Shown piece by piece: positions 49,438-58,787 of a DNA stretch of 64,000 bases. Source of the stretch: JALYTZ01 sp036559125. GTDB lineage: Bacteria; Vulcanimicrobiota; Vulcanimicrobiia; Vulcanimicrobiales; Vulcanimicrobiaceae. The notes beneath the pieces were generated by a model. It ran no database searches and was not told the DNA's origin. It worked only from the letters and a program-made list of their open reading frames with translations. The stretch spans positions 111,316 to 175,315 of the forward strand of contig DATBTT010000031.1 of the NCBI GenBank assembly GCA_036559125.1, written 5' to 3'. Each line of letters starts with the position of its first letter. The stretch's first letter is position 1. Both the position numbers and the translations under genes were made by a program.

Positions 49438-51906
49438 CTAGTTCGCGACGAGATTGAGCAGCTTGTCGGGAACGAAAATGCGCTTGCGCAGGTGCTTCCC
49501 GTCCATCTGCGCTTGCACGCCGCCCTGCGCGAGCGCCAACTCCAGCGCCGCTTCTTCCGATATGCCGGGCGCTACCTGAAGGCGCGCGCGGATCTTACCG
49601 TTCACTTGCACGACCAGCGTCAGTTCGTCCAGCGCGAGCGCGCGCTCGTCGGGCCGCAGATACGGCTCGAGATGCACCGATCGCGCATGTCCCATGCGCT
49701 CCCACAACTCGTCGGCGATGTGCGGCGCGAACGGTGCGATCAACACCGGTAACGCGTGCACTGCGTAGGCAACGGCAACCGAATCCGGCGCGTTCTGTTC
49801 GAGCGTCGTCAAAGCATTGACGTATTCGTCGAATTTCGCAATCGTTGCGTTGTAATGGAACCGTCGCGACCCCGTCTCGTCCATCGCCGACTTCGCGGCC
49901 ACGTGCACGGCGCGCAGCAGCTCCTTTTCAGCGGGCGTTTCGACTGGCGGAAGATCCGCCAGCGACGTCTTGCCGGCGCGCTCGAGAAACGGCTCGCATG
50001 CGCGCCACACGCGGTTGATGAAGCGAACGCGCCCGCTGATGCCCTCGTCGGTCCAATCGCCGGTGTCTTCGGGCGGCGTCACGTACAGAAGAAACAGGCG
50101 CATGGCATCGACGCCGTTTGTTTCCGCGGTTTCATCGATGCCCACGACGTTGCCGTGCGATTTCGACATTTTCTCGCCGTTGTACAGCACGAAACCTTGA
50201 TGGAAGAGTCGCGTGAAGGGCTCGTTGGGGCCGGCGACCCATCCCTGGTCGTGGAAAAACTTGTAAAAGAAGCGTGAGTAGAGCAGGTGCAACACGGCGT
50301 GTTCGGCACCACCGATGTATTGATCGACCGGCGCCCACTGCGCTACCTTTTCGGCCGACCAGGGTACGTGCTCGTTCGACGGGTCGATGTAGCGCAGATA
50401 GTACCACGACGATTCGAAAAACGTGTCCATCGTGTCGCTCTCGCGCGTGGCGGGGCCGCCGCACTTCGGACACGTGGTGTTGATAAAATCGGCATCGCGC
50501 GCGAGCGGCGAGCCTTCGCCCGTGATCGGCACGTTTGCCGGAAGGCGAACGGGCAATTGGTCGTCGGGAACGGCGACTTCGCCGTCGCGATCGCAGTAGA
50601 CGATCGGAATGGGCGTTCCCCAGTAGCGCTGGCGCGACACCAGCCAATCGCGCAATCTGAAATTCTTGGTCGCTTCGCCGGCGCCGAGCGCGTGCAACCG
50701 CTCGGTGATGGCGCTACGCGCGCGTTCGCTCGACATGCCGGTGAAGTCGCCGCTGGCGATCAATCGACCATCCGTCACGAACGCGGCGGCAAGCGGCGTT
50801 TCCAGGTCGCTGCCGGGTTCGACGACGACTTGCGCGATCGGCAATCCGTGTTTGCGCGCGAAGTCGAAATCGCGTTCGTCGTGCGCGGGCACCCCCATTA
50901 CGGCGCCCGTGCCGTACTCGGCGAGCACGTAGTTGGTCACCCAAATCGGCACGCGTTCGTGGGAGAGCGGATTTACCGCATACGCGCCGGTGAAAACGCC
51001 GGCCTTTTCCATGAGGCTCGTGCGCTCGAGTTCCGATTTTGAACGCAGGCTTTCGACGAATTGCTCTACGGCGTTGCGTTGCTTGTCGGTGACGATGTGG
51101 GTTACCAGCGGGTGTTCGGGGGCGATCGCCAGATAGGTGGCGCCGTAGACGGTGTCGACGCGGGTCGTGAAAACGCCGATCTTCCGATCGGAATGCTCTA
51201 CCGCAAACGCGAACTGCGCTCCCGTACTGCGCCCGATCCAATTGCGTTGCATCGTCTTGGTGCGCTCCGGCCAACCATCGAGTTCGTCGATGTCGTCGAG
51301 CAGCCGGTCAGCGTAGTCCGTGATCTTCAGAAACCATTGCGAGAGGTTGCGCCGTTCGACCGCATGGCCGCACCGCCAGCACGCGCCGTCGATGACCTGC
51401 TCGTTCGCGAGCACCGTTCTATCGTGCGGGCACCAGTTGACCGGCGCTTCTCGCTTATAGGCGAGGCCGCGTTCGTATAGGCGCAAGAACAGCCATTGGT
51501 TCCATCGATAGTACGCCGGATCGCAGGTCGTAATCTCGCGCGACCAGTCGTAGCTGGTACCCATGAGCCGGATTTGGCGCTGCATGTTGGCGATGTTTTC
51601 GCGCGTCCACACGTTAGGATCGATTCCGCGCGCGATGGCGGCATTCTCGGCGGGCAGGCCGAATGCGTCCCAGCCCATCGGATGCAAGACGTTGAAGCCG
51701 AGCATGCGGTGCATGCGCGCGACCGCGTCCCCGATCGAATAATTCTTGGCGTGCCCGACGTGCAGATCGCCCGAAGGATAGGGGAGCATTTCGAGGACGT
51801 AGTACTTTTCGCGGCCGTCGTCGTCGGGCGCGCGATAGAGTGCGCGCTCTTCCCAACGTTGTTGCCATTTGCGTTCGACCGAACGAAAATCGTATGTTTG
51901 CGCCAT
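49438..51906 (-). CDS. leuS: Leucine-tRNA ligase
   Basis: The 822-residue class Ia synthetase charges tRNA-Leu. The HIGH motif is PSGDLHVGHAKNY near residue 43, the KMSKS loop is GEKMSKSHGN near 580, and the editing CP1 domain is present (IPIWVTNYVLAEYGTGAVMGVPAHDERD). A zinc-binding cluster appears as NWCPHDRTVLANEQVIDGACWRCG. The C-terminal tail FVPDKLLNLVAN is typical. Length is normal for bacterial LeuS. Confidence 0.97.
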   Translation of the reverse strand: MAQTYDFRSVERKWQQRWEERALYRAPDDDGREKYYVLEMLPYPSGDLHVGHAKNYSIGDAVARMHRMLGFNVLHPMGWDAFGLPAENAAIARGIDPNVWTRENIANMQRQIRLMGTSYDWSREITTCDPAYYRWNQWLFLRLYERGLAYKREAPVNWCPHDRTVLANEQVIDGACWRCGHAVERRNLSQWFLKITDYADRLLDDIDELDGWPERTKTMQRNWIGRSTGAQFAFAVEHSDRKIGVFTTRVDTVYGATYLAIAPEHPLVTHIVTDKQRNAVEQFVESLRSKSELERTSLMEKAGVFTGAYAVNPLSHERVPIWVTNYVLAEYGTGAVMGVPAHDERDFDFARKHGLPIAQVVVEPGSDLETPLAAAFVTDGRLIASGDFTGMSSERARSAITERLHALGAGEATKNFRLRDWLVSRQRYWGTPIPIVYCDRDGEVAVPDDQLPVRLPANVPITGEGSPLARDADFINTTCPKCGGPATRESDTMDTFFESSWYYLRYIDPSNEHVPWSAEKVAQWAPVDQYIGGAEHAVLHLLYSRFFYKFFHDQGWVAGPNEPFTRLFHQGFVLYNGEKMSKSHGNVVGIDETAETNGVDAMRLFLLYVTPPEDTGDWTDEGISGRVRFINRVWRACEPFLERAGKTSLADLPPVETPAEKELLRAVHVAAKSAMDETGSRRFHYNATIAKFDEYVNALTTLEQNAPDSVAVAYAVHALPVLIAPFAPHIADELWERMGHARSVHLEPYLRPDERALALDELTLVVQVNGKIRARLQVAPGISEEAALELALAQGGVQAQMDGKHLRKRIFVPDKLLNLVAN

Positions 51907-51967
51907 AGTGTAGGGGATTGCAATACCCGCCCCGGCGTCGCAACCCTTTCCTTACCTGGAGCGCTGC

Positions 51968-52585
51968 GTGAAAGATAGCAGCATGACGCGCTTTTTGCCG
52001 ATCGTAGCCGGAATCGTACTGGTCGCCCTTGCGGTGTGGCATCCGGCGCCCAACCCCGCCACAATTTCGGCCGGGCGCGCGCCGATGTCCGCCGCGGCGC
52101 GGACGCATCGGCCGGCAAGAAGAGGCGCGGTCTCCACCGGCAGCGCCGTAGTCGTGTACGTCGCCGGTGCCGTCGCGCGGCCAGGCGTGTACCATCTTTC
52201 GCCCGACGCGCGCGCCATGGACGCGGTGAGCCGCGCCGGTGGCTTCACGGGCGCCGCCGATCGGGTGGGCGTCAACTTGGCGGAGCACCTCGTCGATGGC
52301 CAGGAGCTGGCCGTTCCCAAGATCGGCGAGTCGCTTGCCACGCAACGTCCCCGTTCGCGGCGCGTTTCAAAGCGCGGCGCAATCCCGACGGCATCGATCG
52401 ATCTGAACGCCGCCGGCGCGCAGGCGTTAGCGCAGTTGCCCGGCATCGGCCCGACGCTCGCGCAGCGCATCGTTGACTACCGCGACCTCAACGGGCGTTT
52501 CGCGTCGCTGGATGAGTTGGCGGACGTTTCGGGCATGACGGACCGGCGCATCCAAGAGGTCGCACCTTTTATACTCGTGCATTGA
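51968..52585 (+). CDS. comEA: ComEA-like DNA-binding competence protein
   Basis: The 205-residue protein has an N-terminal membrane anchor (FLPIVAGIVLVALAVW), an SLBB domain at about 60-115 (VVVYVAGAVARPGVYHL ... GGFTGAADRVGVNLAEHLVDGQ) and a C-terminal helix-hairpin-helix pair at about 145-203 (DLNAAGAQALAQLPGIGPTLAQRIVDYRD). It binds incoming double-stranded DNA and delivers it to ComEC. GTG 51968 has GGAG eight bases upstream; ATG 51983 is possible. Confidence 0.93.
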   Translation: MKDSSMTRFLPIVAGIVLVALAVWHPAPNPATISAGRAPMSAAARTHRPARRGAVSTGSAVVVYVAGAVARPGVYHLSPDARAMDAVSRAGGFTGAADRVGVNLAEHLVDGQELAVPKIGESLATQRPRSRRVSKRGAIPTASIDLNAAGAQALAQLPGIGPTLAQRIVDYRDLNGRFASLDELADVSGMTDRRIQEVAPFILVH

Positions 52586-52630
52586 TACAAACGCCAGGGC
52601 CCGATTCATGGCGGGCGAATTGCGCCCGAC

Positions 52631-54421
52631 ATGCAGAGCGCGCCCGCGGGACACGAGACCCTGCCCGCGATGATACGGCGGGCCTTGGCGCGGCCGCGCG
52701 AAGACGTTCTGGTCGAGCGCAAAAACGGTACTTGGACTCCAATTAGCAGTATCGAATTGCTCGCGCGCGTCGAGAACCTCGCATGCGCGATTCGCGACGC
52801 CGGTCTGAACGCCGGCGACCGTGTCGCGCTGATCTCCGTAAATCGAATCGACTGGATCGTTGCCGACTTCGCGACGCTCTTTGCGGGTTGCGTGGTCGTA
52901 CCGGTATTCCCGACCCAAGCCCTCGATCAAGTCCGCTTCATCTTGCAAAACTCCGAGGCGAAGCTGGTCTTCGTCGACACGCCCAAGGCGCGCGAACGGT
53001 TGCACTCACTCTCCCAAGCGCTCCCGCGCACGCTCGTTTTCGACGGCGATGGAGACGATTCGCTGGCGCGTTTCGAAGCGCGCGGCGCGCAAGCCCGCGC
53101 GGCGCATCCCGACTGGCCCGCAGCCTTCGAGGAGCGATTGCGCCCGGACGATCTGGCGATATTGATCTACACGTCGGGAACGACCGGCATGCCCAAAGGG
53201 GTGATGCTCTCCCACGACAACCTCGCGTTCACGACCAAGTCGTCGTTCGGTTACGCCTTCGACCGCGTGGGATCGGGATCCGTGGTGCTCTCGGTGTTGC
53301 CGTTTTCGCACATATACGAACACTGCATTCTCTATGGATACATGATCGCCGGCGTGCGCCATTACATAACGCATTCGGCCGACGAGCTGCTTGCCGACTT
53401 GCACGAGGTGCATCCCGAAGCGATGACGGTCGTTCCGCGCATCTTCGAACGCGTTCTCGCCGGCATTACCGGTAAGGCTCTGGTTGCCGGCGGATTGAAG
53501 GCGCGGCTCGTACCGTGGGCGCTCGCCACCGGTCGCGAGTACATGACGGCCAAAACGCGCGGCACGGCCCACGGCGCGGGTCTGGAACTGCGATACCGTA
53601 TCGCACGCGCGCTCGTGCTCAAAAAACTGCGTCCGCTGCTCGGTTTGGACCGGCTCGCATTCTTCGTCAGCGGCAGCGCGCCGTTGCACTTCGACACGGC
53701 CATGACCTTTCTCGGCTTCGACATCGTCATCATCGAAGGGTACGGCCCCACCGAATGCTCGCCGGTCATAACGGTAAACCGCTTCGAAACCAATCGGTAC
53801 GGTACGGTCGGGAAACCGATTCCGGGCGTGGAGATACGCACCGCTTCCGACGGCGAGATTCTCGCGCGCGGTCCCAATGTGATGCTAGGCTATTACAAAG
53901 ACGAGGCCGCTACCGCCGACGTACTGCAGGACGGCTGGTATAAAACCGGCGACGTCGGACATATCGACGCCGACGGCTATCTGACCATAACCGATCGCAA
54001 GAAGGAACTCTTCAAGACGTCCGGCGGCAAATTCATCTCGCCCTCGCGCGTGGAGTCGGCCATCAAACGTTCGGTCTACATCAATCAGGTGATGCTCGTC
54101 GGCGACGGGCGTCCGCACCCAGCCGCGCTGATCGCGCCCAATTGGGATCTCGTGCGTGCGGAATTGCACCTGAGTGCCGTGGTGCCGGCTGCCGACCTCG
54201 CGGGCCGAAGCGACGTCGTCGCGTTTCTTACGCATGAGACGCACGCGCAGACCGCGGACTTAGCTACGTTCGAGCAGGTCCGCCGCATCGTCGTGCTTCC
54301 GACCGATCTTACGGTCGAAGCCGGCGAACTCTCTCCGACGCTCAAAGTCAAACGGCGCGTCGTCGAAGATCGGTATGCGGCCGAAATCGAACGCGCGTAC
54401 GCTACCGCCTTGGCCCACTAA
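52631..54421 (+). CDS. Long-chain fatty acid-CoA ligase (AMP-forming)
   Basis: The 596-residue adenylate-forming enzyme activates fatty acids to acyl-CoA. The ATP motif LIYTSGTTGMPKGVMLSHDN is near 178, followed by FYGYGPTECSP-type IIEGYGPTECSPVITVNRF, and the hinge TGDVGHIDADGYLTITDRKKELFKTSGGKFISP. The family and length fit FadD/FadD15-type synthetases with a C-terminal domain. It is followed 8 bases later by a PadR regulator, which may control it. Confidence 0.94.
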   Translation: MQSAPAGHETLPAMIRRALARPREDVLVERKNGTWTPISSIELLARVENLACAIRDAGLNAGDRVALISVNRIDWIVADFATLFAGCVVVPVFPTQALDQVRFILQNSEAKLVFVDTPKARERLHSLSQALPRTLVFDGDGDDSLARFEARGAQARAAHPDWPAAFEERLRPDDLAILIYTSGTTGMPKGVMLSHDNLAFTTKSSFGYAFDRVGSGSVVLSVLPFSHIYEHCILYGYMIAGVRHYITHSADELLADLHEVHPEAMTVVPRIFERVLAGITGKALVAGGLKARLVPWALATGREYMTAKTRGTAHGAGLELRYRIARALVLKKLRPLLGLDRLAFFVSGSAPLHFDTAMTFLGFDIVIIEGYGPTECSPVITVNRFETNRYGTVGKPIPGVEIRTASDGEILARGPNVMLGYYKDEAATADVLQDGWYKTGDVGHIDADGYLTITDRKKELFKTSGGKFISPSRVESAIKRSVYINQVMLVGDGRPHPAALIAPNWDLVRAELHLSAVVPAADLAGRSDVVAFLTHETHAQTADLATFEQVRRIVVLPTDLTVEAGELSPTLKVKRRVVEDRYAAEIERAYATALAH

Positions 54422-54429
54422 GGAAATCC

Positions 54430-54801
54430 ATGAGTCATCGCGTCGACGACGTTCTCAAGGGGCCGATAAAAAGCAAGACGGTCTTTCCGGTGTTGATCTT
54501 GCATATGGTGAAGGCGCACCCCGACCACGGGTACGGTTTGATGCAACGCATCGACGCGCTTTGCGGCGGTTTGGTCGCCGTCAACACGAACAAGATTTAT
54601 CCGCTCCTGCGGCGTCTCGAAGAACGCGGGTTTCTCACCGCAACCTGGGATCACCCGACGAAGCGCTCGCGCCGCATTTACTCGATAACGGCGGACGGTG
54701 AAGCTCGCCTGGAGCGGATAAAGGGCGCCATGCTGCCCTATTTGGAAACGATCGTAACTGCGGTTTCGCAACTCAAACACGAACTCTACGGAAAGCGCTG
54801 A
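54430..54801 (+). CDS. PadR-family transcriptional regulator
   Basis: The 123-residue winged-helix protein matches PadR: FPVLILHMVKAHPDHGYGLMQRIDALCGG, then VNTNKIYPLLRRLEERGFLTATWDHPTKRSRRIYSITADGEARL. PadR proteins usually repress a neighbouring transport or detoxification gene and sense lipophilic ligands, so the upstream acyl-CoA ligase is a plausible target. Short single-domain type (PadR-s1). Confidence 0.92.
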   Translation: MSHRVDDVLKGPIKSKTVFPVLILHMVKAHPDHGYGLMQRIDALCGGLVAVNTNKIYPLLRRLEERGFLTATWDHPTKRSRRIYSITADGEARLERIKGAMLPYLETIVTAVSQLKHELYGKR

Positions 54802-54803
54802 GC

Positions 54804-55109
54804 GTGCCGTTTCTCAGTTTGGTTCATTTGCACGACATGGCGTGCGCCGTTTGCCGTGCGCCGGTCGCGCGCGCCGGCGCACGGTCATTCATCGTCGACG
54901 AAGACGGCACGCCGGTCAGCTTTTCGGCGAGCGATCCGCCGGCCGAGATGATCGTCGAGGTGCTCTGTCCCAACCGGCACGTCAACGAGTTGAACGTCCC
55001 CAACGAAATCTCGGCGGAAGAAACGTTGATGACGCCCGACGACGCGCCGATCGCGCTCGACGCAACGCTAACGAGCGGAACCACCGAATCGGGCAAGCCG
55101 CTCCCGTAA
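54804..55109 (+). CDS. Small protein with a CxxC...CxxxH zinc-like motif
   Basis: The 101-residue product (GTG 54804; ATG 54837 is an alternative) has CAVC at residues 14-17 and CPNRH near 54-58, a possible zinc site. No signal peptide. The C-terminal third is Thr/Ala-rich and probably disordered. I do not recognise a family. It begins 2 bases after PadR and ends 58 bases before the M28 peptidase, so it is probably in the same transcript. Confidence 0.65.
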   Translation: MPFLSLVHLHDMACAVCRAPVARAGARSFIVDEDGTPVSFSASDPPAEMIVEVLCPNRHVNELNVPNEISAEETLMTPDDAPIALDATLTSGTTESGKPLP

Positions 55110-55167
55110 GCGCGTGCCATAAACCTGGCCTGAAGGGGGCGGAGGCGAAAAACGCGATGTACGTTCT

Positions 55168-57195
55168 ATGAACCTTGCCCGTGCTTTCGCTGCCACGACG
55201 GCGGCGCTCTTTGCGATGACCGCCCTCGGCGCGGCGGCGCCGGTCGCGCGCGGGTTTTCGCCGGCCGAACTTTCGGCGGAGCTAGCCCTGGAACGCACCG
55301 TCGACGCATCTCCTTCGGAGGCGCAGGCCATGCGCGACGAGATGGGGCTCGCATCGTACGTGCATCGCATGGGGCAACCCGGCGATTTGCGCGCGGCCAA
55401 CTACGTGCGCGCGCAGTTGGCGGCAGCCGGCTGGAATGCAAAATTGGTCGAGTACGACGTTCCTCTTGCGTGGCCGTACGAACAGCGCCTGACGCTGGTT
55501 GCGCCGGTCAAACGAGCGATCGATCTGTACGAGCCCGCGGTCGCCGGCGATCCGTATTCGCGCGATCACAAGGCCATAGGCATTCCTTATTCGGGCTACA
55601 GCAACGACGGCGACGTCACCGGTGCGCTCGTATATGCCAATCACGCGACCGCAGACGACTTCGAAACCCTGGCGAGCTTACACGTCGACGTGCGCGGTGC
55701 CATCGTGATCGCGCGCGGCGGCAACGGTTCGCTGACCGGAAAAGCGTTCGAAGCCGCCAAACATGGGGCTAAGGCCGTTCTAGTATTCAGCGATCCCATG
55801 ACCGGCGGCTATTGGAACGGCGAAACCTATCCGAAAGGGCCGTGGCGCCCCACGGGTGCGGCGGTTCGCAACACCATGACGTTCACCAACGACCCCGGCG
55901 ATCCGACCGCGATCGGAATCCCCGTTCCGGGTGCGCCGCACAAGCCGTTCTCCGCGATCAAGCTTCCGTCGATTCCCGAAATGCCCATCACGGCGAACGT
56001 CGCGCGCGAACTCTTAGCGGTGCTTGGCGGACCGACGGGCCCTTCGCAGTGGCATCCGGGGTTTGCGTTTGCGCTCCATCTCGGCGGAGCGGCGCGCGCG
56101 CATTTCGTCCTCAAGTCCAAACGGTTTTTCGGCCCCATGTGGGACGTCATCGCCACCATGCCTGGCCAGAACCCCGCGCAGATGGTAGTCGTCGGCGGAC
56201 ATCGCGATTCGTGGACGTACGGCGCCGTCGATCCGATCAGCGGAACGGTCGACCTGCTGCAACTCGGCCGCGCGTTCGGCAGGCTCAAGGCCTCAGGCTG
56301 GAAACCGAAGCGCACGATCGTCATCGGTTCTTGGGACGGCGAAGAACTCAACCTTTTCGGTAGCGATGAGTGGGTCGCGCAAAACGAAGCGCAACTTCGG
56401 GCCGGGTGCGTGGCCTATATGAACACCGACGAGGTCGCCTTCGGGCCGTCGTTCGGTGCCTACGCTACCCCCGATCTCTCCGGTATGTTGCGCGACGCCG
56501 CGACGGCGGTGCACGCGCCGGACGGACGAATGCTCGACGCGTACTGGCGCGCGCAAGATCCGAAGCTTGCCGTCGATGCCATCGGCGGAGGCAGCGACCA
56601 CGAGCCCTTCGTCTATCATGAAAACCTCCCGGGGGCCGGCGCCGGCTACGGCGGCCCCTTCGGGAGCTACCATTCCGCATACGACGATCCGTGGTCGTTG
56701 CGCGTTTACGATCCCGGCATGCATCGCGCGGCCGCGATCGCGCGATATACCGGCGTCGTGGTTTTGCGATTGGCGAACGCGACGTATCCCGACCTTCGCT
56801 TGGGCGATCTCGCGGCGACGCTCTCCGCGCGCGTGACCGGATTTGCCGAGGAAAAGACTAATGCGTCGCAGCGTGCCGCGGTCGCGCAAACGCTCTTCCC
56901 GGATGCTACCGCCTTCGAGTCGGCGGCGAAGGCGCTCGACGCGCAAGCCGCGGCGGATGTAGAGAAAGGCGACGCGAGCGCAGCCGCCGCGGAGTATGCA
57001 AAGCTACGCGCCGCCGAGAGCGCATTTTACGATTCGACCACGTCCAAATGGCAGCGCACGCTGCTTTACGACGTCTCGGGGTATGCCTCGACCACACTTC
57101 CCACATTGGAAACGACACTCGATTCGGGCGACGGCGGTGCCGCACTCAAAGCACTCGACGCCGCGTTTAAAGCCGCAACGCAAGCGGCATCTTAG
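55168..57195 (+). CDS. Secreted M28-family peptidase (glutamate carboxypeptidase II-like)
   Basis: This is a 675-residue exported metallopeptidase with a short signal peptide (1-21). A PA (protease-associated) domain lies at about 110-230 (GAIVIARGGNGSLTGKAFEAAKHGAKAVLVFSDP). The M28 metal ligands are visible: VGGHRDSW (His), DPISG (Asp), SWDGEELNLFGSDEW (Glu pair), YMNTDEVAF (Asp) and YHSAYDD (His). A transferrin-receptor-like dimerisation domain ends the protein, giving the NAALADase/PSMA layout. It removes C-terminal Glu or processes peptides outside the cytoplasm. It opens a run of secreted peptidases. Confidence 0.93.
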   Translation: MNLARAFAATTAALFAMTALGAAAPVARGFSPAELSAELALERTVDASPSEAQAMRDEMGLASYVHRMGQPGDLRAANYVRAQLAAAGWNAKLVEYDVPLAWPYEQRLTLVAPVKRAIDLYEPAVAGDPYSRDHKAIGIPYSGYSNDGDVTGALVYANHATADDFETLASLHVDVRGAIVIARGGNGSLTGKAFEAAKHGAKAVLVFSDPMTGGYWNGETYPKGPWRPTGAAVRNTMTFTNDPGDPTAIGIPVPGAPHKPFSAIKLPSIPEMPITANVARELLAVLGGPTGPSQWHPGFAFALHLGGAARAHFVLKSKRFFGPMWDVIATMPGQNPAQMVVVGGHRDSWTYGAVDPISGTVDLLQLGRAFGRLKASGWKPKRTIVIGSWDGEELNLFGSDEWVAQNEAQLRAGCVAYMNTDEVAFGPSFGAYATPDLSGMLRDAATAVHAPDGRMLDAYWRAQDPKLAVDAIGGGSDHEPFVYHENLPGAGAGYGGPFGSYHSAYDDPWSLRVYDPGMHRAAAIARYTGVVVLRLANATYPDLRLGDLAATLSARVTGFAEEKTNASQRAAVAQTLFPDATAFESAAKALDAQAAADVEKGDASAAAAEYAKLRAAESAFYDSTTSKWQRTLLYDVSGYASTTLPTLETTLDSGDGGAALKALDAAFKAATQAAS

Positions 57196-57211
57196 ACTGG
57201 AGAACCACCCG

Positions 57212-58774
57212 GTGAAAAAACTTTTCGCTCTACTCCTGCTTGCGGCGCTCGGGCCGACGGCACTTCCGGCCGGGGCCGCAAGCGCTCCGCCAAAAGCCGC
57301 CGCAGCCAAAGCCGCGCAGGCCTCCCCCGAACCGGCGGAGCCCGGGGAGACCCCCGATGCCGTGACTGAGCATAGCGTCACGGTCGACGGCCGTCCGATC
57401 GCGTACACCGCGCGCGCCGGCACGATCACGCTGCGCAACGACAAAGACCAACCGACGGCTCGCGTTTTTTATACGGCCTATACGACCGAAGGCGCCGATT
57501 CCACATCGCGTCCGGTCACGTTTTTATACAACGGCGGTCCGGGCAGCTCGACGATGTGGCTGCGCATGGGGTCGTTCGGTCCCGTGCGCGTGTTGGCAGC
57601 CAACGGTAAACCATCCGGTGCGCCACCGTATCGTATCGTCGACAACCAGTACAGCCTGCTCGACAAGAGCGATCTCGTCTTCATCGACATGCCCGATAGC
57701 GGCTACGGGCGAATCGTCGGCGCCGGCAATCCGAAGATGTTTTTCGGCGTCGACCAGGACGTCGCCGCGTTCGGTCAGTTTATTCAGCGCTACATCACGA
57801 AATTCGATCGTTGGAACTCGCCGAAGTTCATCTACGGCGAGAGCTATGGAACGACGCGGTCGGCGGCGCTGGCCGATTATCTTTTGAACGCCGGCATCGC
57901 GCTCAATGGCGTCGTGTTGCAATCGTCGATCCTTAACTTCGGCCTGGATTTTGGTAACGGCGACCCGATCGGCGGGGGCGATTGGCCGTACGTGCTGTAC
58001 CTCCCGACGGAAGCAGCGACGGCGTGGTATCACAACAAAATCCACAACAAACCGGCGGACCTCGCAGCGTATCTCACGACCGTCCAACAATTCGCGATGG
58101 GCGAGTACTTGAGCGCGCTCGAACGCGGCGATCGGCTTAGCAGCTCCGAACGCGACGACGTCGTGCGCAAGCTAAGCGCGTACCTCGGCATCCCCGAGCA
58201 GTACGTCCGTAACTCGGACCTGCGCGTGCCGTATCCTCGTTTCGAACAGGAGTTGCTGCGCTCGCAAGGCATCATAGTCGGCCGTTTGGACGGGCGTTAC
58301 CAAACCTATACGGTCGACCGGGCTGCCAACGAGGGGCCGAACTGGGATCCGACCGATTCGTCGATCGATGCGCCGTACACGACCGCGATCAATCAGTACC
58401 TGCACGAAGATCTCAAATACGATACGACGCTTCCGTATCGCGCGAACATTTACGGCATCATTTACGCCAACGGCAGCTCGTGGGATTTCACGCACAACCA
58501 CCGCGAGCCTACCAACGTCGCGCCCGATCTAGCCGATGCGATGACGCAAAATCCAAACCTGCACGTCTTCTCGGCCAACGGTTATTACGACTTTGCGACG
58601 CCGTATTTTGCGACCGTCTACACGCTCAAACATCTGAACCTCGCACCGCCTTTGCAGAAGAACATCAGCTACGGTTTCTATCAATCGGGGCACATGATCT
58701 ATCTCGACGAATCGTCGCTGGCCCAAATGAAGCAAGATCTCGCGCGCTTTTACGACAGTGCTCTGGGACGTTAG
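57212..58774 (+). CDS. Secreted S10-family serine carboxypeptidase, copy 1
   Basis: The 520-residue exported carboxypeptidase starts at GTG 57212 with GGAG 11 bases upstream; residues 1-23 are a signal peptide. The S10 motifs are intact: RPVTFLYNGGPGSSTMW, FIYGESYGTTR with the catalytic Ser, YDFATPY with Asp, and YQSGHMIY with His. It cleaves C-terminal residues and would act after the M28 and S53 enzymes on extracellular peptides. A downstream paralogue (58788) shares the same layout. Confidence 0.94.
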   Translation: MKKLFALLLLAALGPTALPAGAASAPPKAAAAKAAQASPEPAEPGETPDAVTEHSVTVDGRPIAYTARAGTITLRNDKDQPTARVFYTAYTTEGADSTSRPVTFLYNGGPGSSTMWLRMGSFGPVRVLAANGKPSGAPPYRIVDNQYSLLDKSDLVFIDMPDSGYGRIVGAGNPKMFFGVDQDVAAFGQFIQRYITKFDRWNSPKFIYGESYGTTRSAALADYLLNAGIALNGVVLQSSILNFGLDFGNGDPIGGGDWPYVLYLPTEAATAWYHNKIHNKPADLAAYLTTVQQFAMGEYLSALERGDRLSSSERDDVVRKLSAYLGIPEQYVRNSDLRVPYPRFEQELLRSQGIIVGRLDGRYQTYTVDRAANEGPNWDPTDSSIDAPYTTAINQYLHEDLKYDTTLPYRANIYGIIYANGSSWDFTHNHREPTNVAPDLADAMTQNPNLHVFSANGYYDFATPYFATVYTLKHLNLAPPLQKNISYGFYQSGHMIYLDESSLAQMKQDLARFYDSALGR

Positions 58775-58787
58775 GAGAACGACGCAC

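Noticed and set aside
51907..51967. T-box or other riboswitch upstream of leuS
   Set aside because: Only 61 bases separate leuS from comEA and no T-box or aptamer features are visible; metG also lacks a leader because it is internal to an operon.
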